Shown one piece after another: positions 22,001 through 32,617 of a stretch of 64,000 nt of DNA. Position 1 is the first letter of the stretch. Each line of letters starts with the position of its first letter. The translations under genes were made by a program, and so were the position numbers. The notes below the pieces were generated by a model. The model worked only from the letters and a program-made list of their open reading frames with translations. It was not told the DNA's origin and did no database searches. Source of the stretch: Sclerotiophoma versabilis (lineage: Eukaryota; Ascomycota; Dothideomycetes; Pleosporales; Didymellaceae); contig JAAROD010000093.1 in assembly GCA_012274445.1 (NCBI GenBank), positions 930,001 to 994,000 of the forward strand, written 5' to 3'.

Positions 22001-23162
22001 GAAGCCCTTCCAGAAGGCCAACGAAGTGCCTGACATGACCAAGAAAGTCTGGCCAGAGAAGAGTACACCGTAAATGACCGATTTCTTGTTGCCTTCCTTG
22101 TGCGCCTTTTGCAGGTAGGTCTCGTAGCCGTCGACTATCTTCTGGTGAGCTCCAAAGGCGTGAATAGTTCTAATCGAGCTGATTGCATCTTGCGCCAGGG
22201 CACCAGCCTGTGAGTAGATTTTGGTCTGTGTGTAGTCAGTTAGTGAACGGGGTCCGATCAAAAGACACTTGAGTACTGACTATTCTAGCTTCGATAGGCG
22301 TATCGAGGGCAATGCAAACTCCCGTGATTAAGAATATAGCGGGTATTATACTCATCACGATTAGAGCGAGCTTCCATTGGACAGCCAGTGCTACGATAAA
22401 GCCGGAGAAGAAGAGTGAGATGCCTTGAACGCATGTGTAAAGCTTCTCTGCTATGCCTTGGTTGATTTTGTTGCCATCTGGATCGCGCCGTCAGCAATAC
22501 AAACATGATCGCCAGATCGGGTTTCTTACTTGTTGTGACCTGAGTAGCAGCAGACCCGCTGCCATCCTTGTCGAAATGTGCTACGTCTTGCCGGAGCAGT
22601 TTGTCTAGGAAGTCTTCACGTAAGGCGCATGTTGTCCTGGCTGCGGCGATGCAAATACACAGCGTACCCAAATACCCGATCACAAAACGAGCGACGAACA
22701 GATATACAAAATATAGAACCAGGCGATTGATGTTGTTGGTGAACGTGGAGCTATCTTGCCCTATGGCCTGTTGATTAAACTCGGCTGTCGACCTGCCAAA
22801 GACTAGAGTCATCAAAGGTAGAGCAGCACCAACAGCTATTGCGCCTGCAAATCCAAGCGCATACAGTATGCGGTCGGCTGTACGTGCGTACGTGAAGATG
22901 CGCTGCGCAGTAATAGATGAGCTGACAGTCTTAACAATGAGCAGCGCTTGTGACTTACAAAGTAATCTTTCAAGCTTCCCTCCTTCTCTTCTTTCTTTTC
23001 TTCCTTCGAATATTTTTCCTTCGAATGCGTATTGTCGGTGTGGTCCTTCTCCGTTCCGAAGTTCTCAGGCATGTCACTATTGGTTACTGGACTTTCATCT
23101 GGCTCTTTCATGGTATTGGAGCTATGCCGAGTAATTGTGGGTACGTTATGCTTGTCCGCCAT
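19055..23162 (-). CDS. ABC multidrug transporter, ABCB type (full-size)
   Basis: Five exons (23162-22959, 22902-22530, 22477-22281, 22225-19248, 19193-19055) join into 1296 aa. The start is the ATG at 23162, followed by a charged, Lys/Glu-rich N-terminus and TMD1. NBD1 has Walker A GPSGCGKST (about 443-451), the signature LSGGQRQR and Walker B ILLFDEATSALD. TMD2 follows from about aa 705. NBD2 has GPSGCGKST, signature FSGGQRQR and LLLLDEATSALD; the last exon supplies the D-loop/H-loop end (AHRLSTIQHAD). The TMD-NBD-TMD-NBD order, length and motifs are those of P-glycoprotein-like plasma-membrane exporters of hydrophobic compounds. The intron 3 donor is GTCAGT, unusual but needed for frame. 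The gene appears intact although it ends only about 65 bp from the RIP block. Confidence 0.92.
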
Positions 23163-23997
23163 TGTTGGCAGCGTGTTGGTAACGAATGCGCATTGGTGGA
23201 GTGTAAAGGGCGCGCTGTTTGTCAAGTGTTGTGAACAAGATATTGTGCGTTTATAGCTACGCATGCGGCTCGGGAGATGGACGGCTAGGATTCCGGGGTC
23301 ACCAAGGCGGCGCAACGATTGCCCGTCAGCCGCAACACTAAAACGTCATGACAATTTTCACTGTCGAGCAGGTTTAGATCCAGATCGCAAGTGAATGCCA
23401 ACGAATGCAAGATTCAAATAACGCAATCCACCGCCGAGCTACGCACACCACCGAGCTGCGCACCTTAATGCAACTACCTACCTCTCCACCTCAATAACCT
23501 AACGCCACAACTAGCAATCGCAATAAATAGTGCATAAAGTCAATCGCCCTGCTCTGCTGCATCTTCTGTACAAGTGCGCTTATTGGGTTCTGGTTTAGCA
23601 TATCTTTTGCAACGTTAAATTCACAACTAACCACTACCTGCTTCATTTCTCTTCTTACATCCCTTCCTCTTAACTTGCATCTCTGCCTCCTTTTAAGCAA
23701 TTAATATCTCTCCCTCCGGCTATAGTAGAGTTTCTCTCTTCTAAATTTGTTTCTTTTTGCGCTTTTTTTACTTAGAAGCAGCGTTATTAGCTGCTTTAAG
23801 TTTAGCTACTCTGGCTGCTAAGAAGTACGGAGGAGCATTTCAAGAGTCCCCCCTCCTCCCCGGTCATCGCACAGAGCAAGTCAGGGGTAAATCGGCCTGA
23901 TAGTAGATAAGAGCTTTCAATTAGTTCTATGCGTATTCGTGCTCTCTTTAAACTTTTCTCCGTTCTCTGAGTTAATAGTCTTTTAAATATAGATTAG

Positions 23998-24306
23998 TGT
24001 CATGACCCAGCTCTGGCCAACTGGGCCAAGACAGCTACCAAGAGGTACGAAAGTGTTCACTCACATGAGTGAACAGGCCGGGACAGTTTTATATCGTCAT
24101 CCCAACTCTGTTGGGGCCTGGACATAGCCAGAGTCTAACAATCAGAATATGTTGAATCTAGTTCTATATCTTCTCTTCATGTCGCTTATTCTAACACTGT
24201 TCTCACGTATAGATAGCCTAAGCTCTGCTCTTTAGTGCTTCTTTCTTTATTATGTATCTCTTTATCTAGAGCTAGCAAGGCTTAATAGTTTGTATAGATG
24301 TAGACA
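23998..24306. repeat. Possible solo LTR
   Basis: The stretch begins TGTCATGACCC and could end at GTAGACA, giving the TG...CA ends of an LTR; fungal Gypsy LTRs often begin in a similar way. No second copy is in the window and no clear target-site duplication is visible, so this is tentative. Confidence 0.22.
24054..24075. repeat. Short inverted repeat
   Basis: TGTTCACTCA and TGAGTGAACA are exact inverted arms with a 2-nt centre. The position is inside the possible solo LTR. Confidence 0.75.
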
Positions 24307-24769
24307 GCACCGAAAAAATTGCAGAACAAGATATATACTGTCTTGGTTCTCGATATTGGATCAATGATAAGTTCTACGTCACTTCCGTATCGCATTTTGG
24401 GGTGGGAAATTGCTGTCAAAACCATGGTATAATCTACGACTGATATCGTAAAACAACGCTGTTCGCGGAACCTAGCCTTCTACATACCATCCGTATATTC
24501 GATGGGTGTCTCCTGAAGATTTTTCCAACCTGTAGATTTCTTTATCAAAACTTGATACAACAACTGAAATAACGACCATTTATATCGTACTGGTTCTCTA
24601 TAGCAAGTAAAATAACACATCCGACAAGGACGAAAGCCCACTTTAGCGCACTGTCCAATTAAGCATAAGTTGCAAGTGAATCGAACATATAAAACCTATT
24701 ATCTACACATATGCTATAGTATCACAGCGAACCACTATAGCCGAGTCAACTGAATAGGGTCGAACCGCT

Positions 24770-25569
24770 CTATGCTGCTCCACCTTCCAAAGTAAGGACT
24801 TTGCCACTGACCTGTTCATCTTCCTTACTTTCAAGAAACCGAAAGGCATTCGCAGAATCTTTCCAAAAACCCATTGTGGGTCAAAGATGACGCGTGAGTC
24901 ACAATCTGCTGACGCTACTTGCCGGTGTTGCCCTTTCCGTTCGGGATGTAGTGATGCGATGCCTCAGTAATATGTTGTTCACAGCATCACCAGGTGCAAC
25001 AGAGTTGACACTGATTTTCTCATCGCCTGAGTCCTTTGGAAAATTGCGAACGAACAGTTGAATGGTGGCTTTAAGTCACGGGCAGAGATAATGCTTTGTC
25101 ACACTGGAATCCGTGGAAATATTGCATGAAGTTCAGGTGCTGCATCCGCTCTCATTGAGGTGGGGGTATGCTTCTCGCAATACGAAGAATTGTTGAGGAG
25201 CATGGATACCTGGCTTAATTTCTCTTCTGTAAGATCTTTCCAATAGCCAAAGCTAACAATTCCAGATTTGCTGACCGTAATGTCGGGCTGTCCCGAATGA
25301 GCAACTGTATTATCAAAAGTTTTTACAATCTGCGGGACCTCGCTTGCATTGGTCTTGACCGTGATGGCGTCGCTACAAAGTGCTTTAATCTGCGCAACTA
25401 TCTTATTGGTATCCTTGGTTGAGTTTGCATAGTTGACGATAACGTTCACGCTGAGGCGACTGAGATGCTGTGCGATTGCTGAACCATTTGCACGGCCTGA
25501 GCCGGTGATTATGACAGCTTTGCCATTACGTTGGCTGCAAGTGTAGGTTTCGGTATGGCTGTAAGGCAT
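24770..25569 (-). pseudogene. Short-chain dehydrogenase/reductase pseudogene
   Basis: The N-terminal 120 residues follow the classical SDR plan: a beta strand, then TGSGRANGSA where the family has TGxxxGIG, then NVIVNYANS, and later DITVSKSGIVSFG matching the NNAG region. After about 25180 the frame shifts. In other frames further SDR pieces continue: VLREAYPHL, SVTKHYL (the region of the catalytic YxxxK, with Tyr and Lys not both intact), IQLFVRNFPKDSGDEKISVNSVAPGD, and finally a KVLTLEGGAA-like end closing at 24770. At least two frameshifts and stops separate these pieces. The intact relatives are naphthol/versicolorin-reductase-like enzymes. The degenerate cofactor loop and frameshifts argue against function. 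Confidence 0.8.
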
Positions 25570-26651
25570 GGTGAAGATGAACTTGGGATGACTTGAAAAG
25601 AGGAAAACGAAAATTAGAGCTTGGAAGAGGATGAAGTTGGATTGTTGGAGTGATTAACATTTCCCCAAGCTTTTCTAAATCTCATATGCTGTCCAAGCTA
25701 ACACTGCGTATTATATAATTCAGGCGGCTCTATACTCTAATCTCGCTTTCACATTTGCAACTAATCCGAGACTGCGCATTGCAGCACTTAGGCGGTCTGA
25801 TGCTGCTAGGCTGTAGCATACTACTGAATGCACCTGTCTTAGGCGAGCTGGATATGGAGCTACACCTTTTGCCGGGTTGCCTAAGGTGTTTCATAACGGA
25901 TCAGTTCAAACCGTTCGTAGCCAATACTCTTCAATCTCGACAAAGTCTGATGGGATCTTCTATCGCCATAGAGTTTATACAGGAACAATCAATAGTGCGA
26001 GCTGTGTTGTAACATGCTGCGCAAACGATATCAGAGCATCACACTACCTTGGAAGGAAGGCCAAATATCTTCTTCAAGACAATGTTTACAGCACAACCTG
26101 AGTTTAGCCTTCGCCGGAGCTATTATAAATTGAATTACTAGGGTAGACACACAAAGTCTATGAACAGAAATAGTATATACTTACATTACTATTATGATAT
26201 CTATCGACTACAATGTTTCAATATAGGGGTAGAAACAGAGAGTGTGTTTTCAAGGTACACAATAGTAACTATAGAGAAAAGAAAAGCTTATATCTCTACA
26301 GTAGTTTTCCTAAAGAGAATCTGCTTTACTAGCCAATCTATTCCTATTTAGTATTAGTGTCCCCTTAGTAGGAATTCAATTATGAGGTAAAGTAACATTG
26401 CCACTATAATTAAATGTTATCTTTTTAAACTGTGCGCTAAATGAAATTAAGGCGGGGGTGCGGGGTTCTGCGATCATGCGCAGAAGCGGCATCGCATTGC
26501 GGCTGTTTTCACCTCGGAGTGATAACAGATGCCCGAGGATCTGATCACGTGGATATTCTCGGTCTTGCTGCTCGTAACATGTGCATAAAGCCTCAAACTA
26601 AGTGTATGTTCCACATGCAAATTGCGTCGTTAGCACTAAGCCACAATCATC
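25570..26651. other. Intergenic, partly AT-rich
   Basis: No gene recognised. 26100-26440 is AT-rich and may be decayed repeat DNA. The last 200 bp would be the promoter of the secreted DUF3237-like gene. Confidence 0.4.
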
Positions 26652-27245
26652 ATGCAACTCTTTCGAGGTCTCGCATCCGCCGCCCTTCTTTTTGGCCGCG
26701 CAACCATCTCCACAAACATTACAATTCCGAATGCACCCGGTCTCGAATACTTATACACTGCGTTTGTGGATTGTGAAGCCCGAATTTTTACAACTCAAAC
26801 ATCCAAGGGCCTGCGAACAGCGATTCCTATCACAGGCGGCAATTTCACGGGCCCGCGGCTGAGCGGTAAGATCCTGGATCTCGGGGCTGATTGGGGCCTC
26901 AGTGATCCGCAGACAGGGCTCTTCACCGCAGATACAAGATACAACCTCCAGACGGATGATGGCGCAAACATATATATCCAGACGTCAGGATCACGTCAAC
27001 CAAGCGGCAAGTTGCACTTGCGACTCATCTTCAAAACAGGTGATAAAGAGTACTATTGGTTGAATTACATTACTGCGGTGGGACTGCTGCAGCACGTTGC
27101 AGATTACGCCAACGGCAGCTATACGCTTAGAATCGATGCTTGGAACGTAGGTGGGCTCGGATGCTGATTTTGCTCGAAGACTAACATATTTCAGCTTGCC
27201 GATGAATGGAAAAACACAACGTTCGTCAACGGAACAACGTATTAG
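26652..27245 (+). CDS. Secreted DUF3237-like protein
   Basis: Exon 1 26652-27146 and exon 2 27195-27245, with a 48-nt intron (GTAGGT...TTTCAG); the joined product has 181 aa. An N-terminal hydrophobic segment (MQLFRGLASAALLFGRATIS) looks like a signal peptide. The body matches the DUF3237/UPF0311 beta-barrel pattern: LEYLYTAFVDCEA, then PITGGNFTGPRLSGKILDLG, GLFTADTRYNLQTDDGANIY and YYWLNYITAVGL. Potential N-glycosylation sites are present (NIT, NFT, NGS, NTT, NGT). Fungal members are often secreted and of unknown activity; some bacterial relatives are linked to small-molecule metabolism. It is intact while two neighbouring enzyme genes are broken. Cleavage site and function are not proven. 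Confidence 0.75.
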
Positions 27246-27413
27246 GGCACTGCTAGGACCTCTGGGGGTCATTCGAATGTTTTTCGTTCGTTGAGCAGTT
27301 TGAGAGCACGCAAGCCGAACGAAACGCTGCTTGTTCAGTTGTCAAACGTAGGTTTGCTTTGAAACAACTATTACTTTGGTAGTAATGAGAGACAACGATA
27401 AAGAACATAATAA
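27246..27413. other. Short intergenic spacer
   Basis: Nothing distinct is seen. Confidence 0.3.
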
Positions 27414-27818
27414 ATGGCCCGCAGTACAATCCATACCCCACGGGAAGTTATCGACATGACTTGTATGGACTCCATCACGTTTCCCGGTGATAGGCATATG
27501 CATTCAATGCACCATTCACTGTCAAAGCTTCTTGATCACTGGTCCCATCTCGGCTTCTCCAAGATCAACTCAGGTGGATTCATTAAAGTGGGCGAGAAGT
27601 GGCCTGTTGACGCTAATGACTGCTCAAGGAGCGTAGAGCGACTGACGGCTCGTGAGCTTCAAGAGTGGATGATGGTACGTTTTCAGTCATTCCCAGGAAC
27701 AGTGAGCTCGTTGCCGAGATTGGGGGCGTATAGGGAACGTACGCGTACCGTGAGTCGTGATTTCGGATCGCCAAGGGCCAAGATGTGTGTCTTGAAGAGA
27801 ATCGACAAAACGTTGTAG
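27414..27818 (+). CDS. Hypothetical protein, possibly partial
   Basis: The frame from ATG 27414 (or a second ATG at 27456) encodes up to 134 aa. The middle part has protein-like character (GDRHMHSMHHSLSKLLDHW, then SGGFIKVGEKWPVDANDC and ERLTARELQEW). After residue ~85 the composition changes to Arg/Ser-rich, and a GTACGT donor-like site at about 27674 follows MM, so an intron or a frame break may lie there. I do not recognise the family. It may be the tail of a decayed enzyme gene. Confidence 0.3.
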   Translation: MARSTIHTPREVIDMTCMDSITFPGDRHMHSMHHSLSKLLDHWSHLGFSKINSGGFIKVGEKWPVDANDCSRSVERLTARELQEWMMVRFQSFPGTVSSLPRLGAYRERTRTVSRDFGSPRAKMCVLKRIDKTL

Positions 27819-28560
27819 AAGGAAAGGAGCTTGCCACTTTTGTAAAGTTGCAGTGCTTACGTCATGCAACCCCTCCGGAACTGAGTAGATTCTGATTGCG
27901 CTCCTTCCACTTTTAAATTCAACAACGACCTGACTATCTACATTTCAATGCGCTGAGCGGACCTCGACAAAAGCAAGACACGGCGCTTGTTTGCTAAGAA
28001 TACGGTTCGCTACTCCGAGATCTTCTCCACAGAATTTTCTATTACCTCTGTCTACAGAACTCTACTCTCTGCGTGTATACTTATAAGTCACTCTATCTTC
28101 CTCGAATTGATTCATAATGGGCCTTCTGATCTTAGAACTTAAAGGTCTCGACCCCTTGGTGGAAGACACGTCTCATCCTAGATCTGCCAAGTGCGATTCT
28201 GACGTAAGCCCATGCAATCAAAGATTAGCAGCGTGCACATGTATTGGGTATGACAGTGCGACAGCGCTGGTCTTGCTCAAACGTGACAAAAAGCAGCATG
28301 GGAATTGGAAAAGCTGTCTTGGACCCATGTCCGGAAGTTGCTGATTGGTTTCTTTCGGCAAGATTACATCCCGTCTCACGCTGACAGACCGAATAGCACC
28401 AGAAGGCTCCCATGCCGCCTAAGCTGCGAAGCCGAATAGCAGGTTTGTTACGGCGTCGTTCTAGCCCATATCTGACTACAAAACTTCACCAAGATCCCGC
28501 TGTGTAGTTTTAACGAGAATGCCAACCGATTTTAAGACCAACGGAGCTTCTTTTAGCACT
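27819..28560. other. Intergenic between hypothetical ORF and P450 remnant
   Basis: No gene recognised; small frames here lack coding features. Confidence 0.4.
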
Positions 28561-30263
28561 ATGGAGGGCTGCATTGTCTAACCTTTGGGTTTCAGGAACT
28601 CTCATCGGCTTTTGCATGATAGTCTACGTCTTGTTCCCAGACCAATATCTGGGAATCCCTACAAGCAGATGTCCTAAATGCAATCATGGGGCGACCTTGG
28701 TTCCTTGGGGATCTACTCCGGTCTAGGTTTCGGTGGAAAGGTTTTCGACTGGTTTTCAATCCAATGCCTAAAATTAAAGTCGTCGCTTGTCCAAGCCTTC
28801 ATTCCATCGATGTCTACAACACACCCTGTCTTGACCTTATCTGATCTCCGCGAGATAGAGGACATTGTCAAGCGGAGAACAAACGAGATTGGTCGTGCCA
28901 ATATTGTGCACACGTGGTTCAGTCTGCTTGCTCCGAGGGCAAGCATTGGAATGAAGAGTAGAAACGAGGGGTTTCGAAAGCAGAGGAGGTTGTGGAGTGT
29001 GATACTTAACACAGCATTTCTAAACGAAATGATGGCCAGGAACATAAATTCGGTCGCTCTCGAAGTGGTAACGTTGTGGAAAAAGAAGTCAGAACACGCA
29101 ATAGGCCTTTCATTCGACGCGCGAGACGATGTACAAATAGCCATGCTCGAACCGTCTTGGAGAAATATATTCGGATCGAGCTTGAGGTTGTTAGAATCGA
29201 AGCAAGAGGCTGTAACACGCTCTCAGCTTGACGATACAAACAAGGAATGCGGAGTGGCAACCTTCGAGACTGGTGGGTTACCTGAAATCTATGGAGTACT
29301 TTGTACATTGTTCTCTTGTCTTGATTGAGTGGTGCAAGGTCTCTCGCCACAAGTTTACTCGTGGCCGTTCCGAGCCAGGGGTATCTTAACCCGAGCTGAG
29401 CTAAAGAAGGACCAAATTCTGGACGACCACATCCAAGCAGCATGCGCAAAGCCCTACTGCAGGCCTAACAACGATAGCTGGAGGACATCCAACGCCATAA
29501 ACTTGGTACTCAAGATGGATGCAAGGATGAGTGGGCTCGGAAATATCACGCACGAAGCGCTTCGCGATGAGGCACTTGAGCTTCTTCTGGCAGGTGGTCA
29601 AAGTACTACCTCAGCCTTTTTCCTATGGATTCTCAAGTACCTCATGGATCATGCAGACGTTCAGGAAAGACTTCGAGCCCAGCTTTACCTTACGTTCGGC
29701 AATCACGATACGAATGACAGGCCGCATGCAGATGAAATAACGTCCGCATCATCACCCTACCTGGATGCTGTTATCGTAGAGACACTGCAAATATCTGCAA
29801 CGTTACTCGTCTGCTTTCGCCAAACAGTCGTCGCGTGCAACATCCTAGGCCATCATGTGCCTGCAGGAACGCCACTTATACTTGTAACGACTGGCCCATC
29901 GTTCAGCTTCTTATGTATGCCGACATGTTGAATGAGCTTCGCTCTAATACGTCGCAAAGAACTTCTTTGCGCAAGTACGAGACTTCCACCGGCCCAGACA
30001 GCAGCATCTTCAGACCGGATCGCTGGCTTGTGCATGGAAAATCCGATCCAAACGCTGTTCACAGGCTCCCATTTTCCGCTGGGCCACGACGGTGTTTTGG
30101 GGAAAATACTGCGATGCTAGCGATGCGCATTCTCATCGTTGTGGTGATGATGCATTTTGAACTGCCGAAATTAGCAAAGCAGATGAGTAGTTACAGGGTA
30201 GCGGATAGCCTTAGTCGCAAACCACGGCAGTGCTACATCCGTCCAAGGCAGTTGCGCCATTAG
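28561..30263 (+). pseudogene. Cytochrome P450 pseudogene
   Basis: A P450 can be followed through the region with breaks. There is an N-terminal hydrophobic segment (GTLIGFCMIVYVLFP) and a PISGNPYKQMS segment in another frame ending in an in-frame TAA at 28675-28677. A long frame follows with GFGGKVFDWFS, VPRASI-like LAPRASIGMKS and WSVILNTAFLN, then a TGA at 29326-29328. The same frame continues with the I-helix (LELLLAGGQSTTSAFFLW, the AGxxTT motif as AGGQSTT) and an ExxR region (VIVETLQIS). Near 29905 the frame shifts. The shifted frame carries the PERF-like IFRPDRW and the heme loop FSAGPRRCFG, then ends at 30261-30263. Two stops plus at least one frameshift make it non-functional. It belongs to the class of microsomal P450s common in fungal secondary metabolism. 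Confidence 0.85.
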
Positions 30264-31408
30264 GGAGGAGACGAGATCAGATAAGTCCGTACCAAAGCAA
30301 GCACGCGGCCAAACGAACTCGCCGTACACTAAACTGCTAATGATTGAAATGAAGGTACAAGGTTACATTTGCTGCGCAAACTTGCACCTACAAAAATAAA
30401 GCAGATGATCTCTTAGAATTTCACACTTAAAGAGAGAAAGTTGCTCTTCAAGCTCCTATATACATATAGAGAGAGAGGTTGAAATTTGTATTATTGCAGA
30501 GAGTGAAAATCTTATAGGGAGAAAAGCAGGTTTATGCTATGCAGGGAATACTCCCAGCCGCGTGGCAAGTTGCTCTATGGCACGGTGAGCGCCGGCACTT
30601 CTCTCGTATTCTAACTAGGCCAGTTTCAATCCGGTCAGAGCTCATGAACCCCTTTACCAACGGTGTCTTTCGAAGCTACCAGTAAGCTCTTTTCGTGTCT
30701 TGCCATAAGGCCTGTCATCGACGCAATCCGGAAGTGCACGGTCATTAGTGCGATGCCTCAAGCCGCATTCGGCCCGCCCCTTTTGGAGGGGGAACAGACC
30801 GCTACTTCAGGCGAAAGTCTTCAGGACCTCTACGCCCACAACAAGAAACGCTCTGGCAGTTTCGTTCCTTGCTTAAAGTGAATGTGTAGGCACCATAGCA
30901 CATTTTGTACACCTCATGTCGCATAATCACAACGAATTGTAGCGTTGCGATTGTGATCCCCAGCCCCACAATGACGGAAACGGCTACATCGTGTACTAGT
31001 GCCCTTCCTGGTCCGGCTATGGGCACTATTCGTAACGGCCCAGCCTTTCAGTAAGTGGGCCTGGTACTGGCTTTCAAGTGAAATTTACTTGTTTGGTTTT
31101 TAACAACGATGCGGGGGGTGTAAAACAGGGGAGGCTCGCAATGTAAAGGCCTCTAATTGGTGTAAGATATCAAATCGGTGTTTTTGCTAGCTCGGTTAAA
31201 AATCCTACTTTGTTAGACCCACCTACACTACCTACCATGCCTGACACCGCAGTATGCTCGTAGCTAGTGATGCTGATTGGGACAGTGCGCGGCTGGGTAT
31301 CACCTGAAAACTTGGTGTCTGCCCAACCTTGTGCTCATAACTGCCAGACTATCTCCCGTCACACTCGCCGATATATCGTCTGTCCTGCATCCCTCGAATT
31401 CAGCGACA
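30264..31408. other. Intergenic region upstream of the EthD-like gene
   Basis: No gene recognised. A purine-rich AG stretch lies at about 30460-30530. The right end would hold the promoter of the next gene. Confidence 0.4.
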
Positions 31409-32270
31409 ATGTCGGGCATCCTTTGCGTTTGGGCTGCAGATCTACCAGACTCTTCAGAACAATGGTACGAAGACAAGCACATTCCGGAGACAATGTCTCG
31501 TCATTCGGAAACAGCGTTGCTCACTAAAAGTATCCCAACGCCACTGGATAATGATTTGGAAAGTGTGGGAACTAAGGACGCTGCGTGGAAGAACATGACA
31601 GTGTACGAAATCAAGGATGTGCAGAAGATCGTAGACACCACACACGACCCGAGCAACGACCCTGTAATGGACGGTTCATTGAAAGGTTCGAGATTCGAGA
31701 CCAGATTATACGAAGTATACAAGAGCTGGCAGGCCGACGAAGAGTGGAATGGCGGTAGGTTTCATTATCAACTTCAGCCAGCTTAGAGTGCACATAAATG
31801 GCGAAACTGATACTGACAAGCGCCCAGATTATTTGGATGTATCCTCACTCATCTTTTTTGAATGGCAGCCTCGCGAAGGGTTCGAAAACGAGGTACTCGA
31901 ATTCTACGAGCGTGAAATGGTACCCATGTTCATGGCGGCGCCAGAGGCCTTGCGATTGCGATGGTTCAAGATCAGGAATGCTACAGCACTGAAAGGTGAC
32001 TCATGCACTACACTGAAGAACGAGGACTTATATAGATACATGTCCCTCGTAGAGATGACTTGCGAGGAGTGGCCGTGGGATGAAATTTTTGCAATCAACG
32101 GGATGCCTCAGTGGAACGAGTATTTTGAGGACCAGAAGGCCGTGGTGAGTTTACTCGATATCCGAGGATGAAGGCAAGGCGCTGACGCAGAACAGATGTG
32201 GCAGGGTAGCCACTACGTGGTGCAGAGGAGCTATCCGGACCAGGAGGTCGACGACAACCGTGACGCATGA
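31409..32270 (+). CDS. EthD-like dimeric alpha/beta-barrel protein
   Basis: Three exons (31409-31754, 31828-32144, 32196-32270) join in frame into 245 aa, through introns with GTAGGT..CCCAG and GTGAGT..AACAG. Two similar halves are visible. The N-terminal half has WAADLPDSSEQWYEDKHIPE and a C-terminal YEVYKSW. The second half has FEWQPREGFENEVLEFYERE and ends near WPWDEIFAINGMPQWNEYF. The paired layout is typical of fungal EthD/dimeric-barrel proteins, some of which act as cyclases, dehydratases or accessory proteins in polyketide pathways, although many have no known role. It is divergent from no close partner but lies upstream of the Zn2Cys6 regulator in the same direction. Confidence 0.6.
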
Positions 32271-32617
32271 GCATGCGTCAGACTCAATCTTTGTGGCTTC
32301 TTACACGAAGTCCGCAGCGAGAGTACAGACTCAAGTTTTGAAGCTATCAGGCAATCAAATGTACCGTATGTATAATAAGCGCATGACGTCATCTGTATCT
32401 AAGCGGGGTGGCTGTCAAACACACCCTAACGTGACTTTCTTCTATCAATCCATCACCAAACAAAACCCATCACGGCATCCTTCTCTCGCACTTCATACTG
32501 GTCGCACAAAGCCTGGGTGACAGTTCTTGGTCATTCAGCAAGTACTTCCCTTGGCTCTCCGCCCGCTCATGCTTACAGCCTTCCCACATCCCTTAAGGCG
32601 ACACGAAACCCAACACA
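32271..32617. promoter_or_regulatory. Promoter region of the Zn2Cys6 gene
   Basis: 347 bp between two genes on the same strand. A TGACGTCA palindrome occurs in the segment GCATGACGTCATCTG (about 32382-32396), the classical CRE/bZIP site. Its use here is inferred. Confidence 0.4.

Larger units (their letters stand above)
23163..24769. other. Intergenic region, promoter of the ABC transporter plus repeat-like DNA
   Basis: The first few hundred bases should hold the ABC transporter promoter. 23700-24300 is moderately AT-rich with patches resembling transposon sequence. No gene was recognised. Confidence 0.4.
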
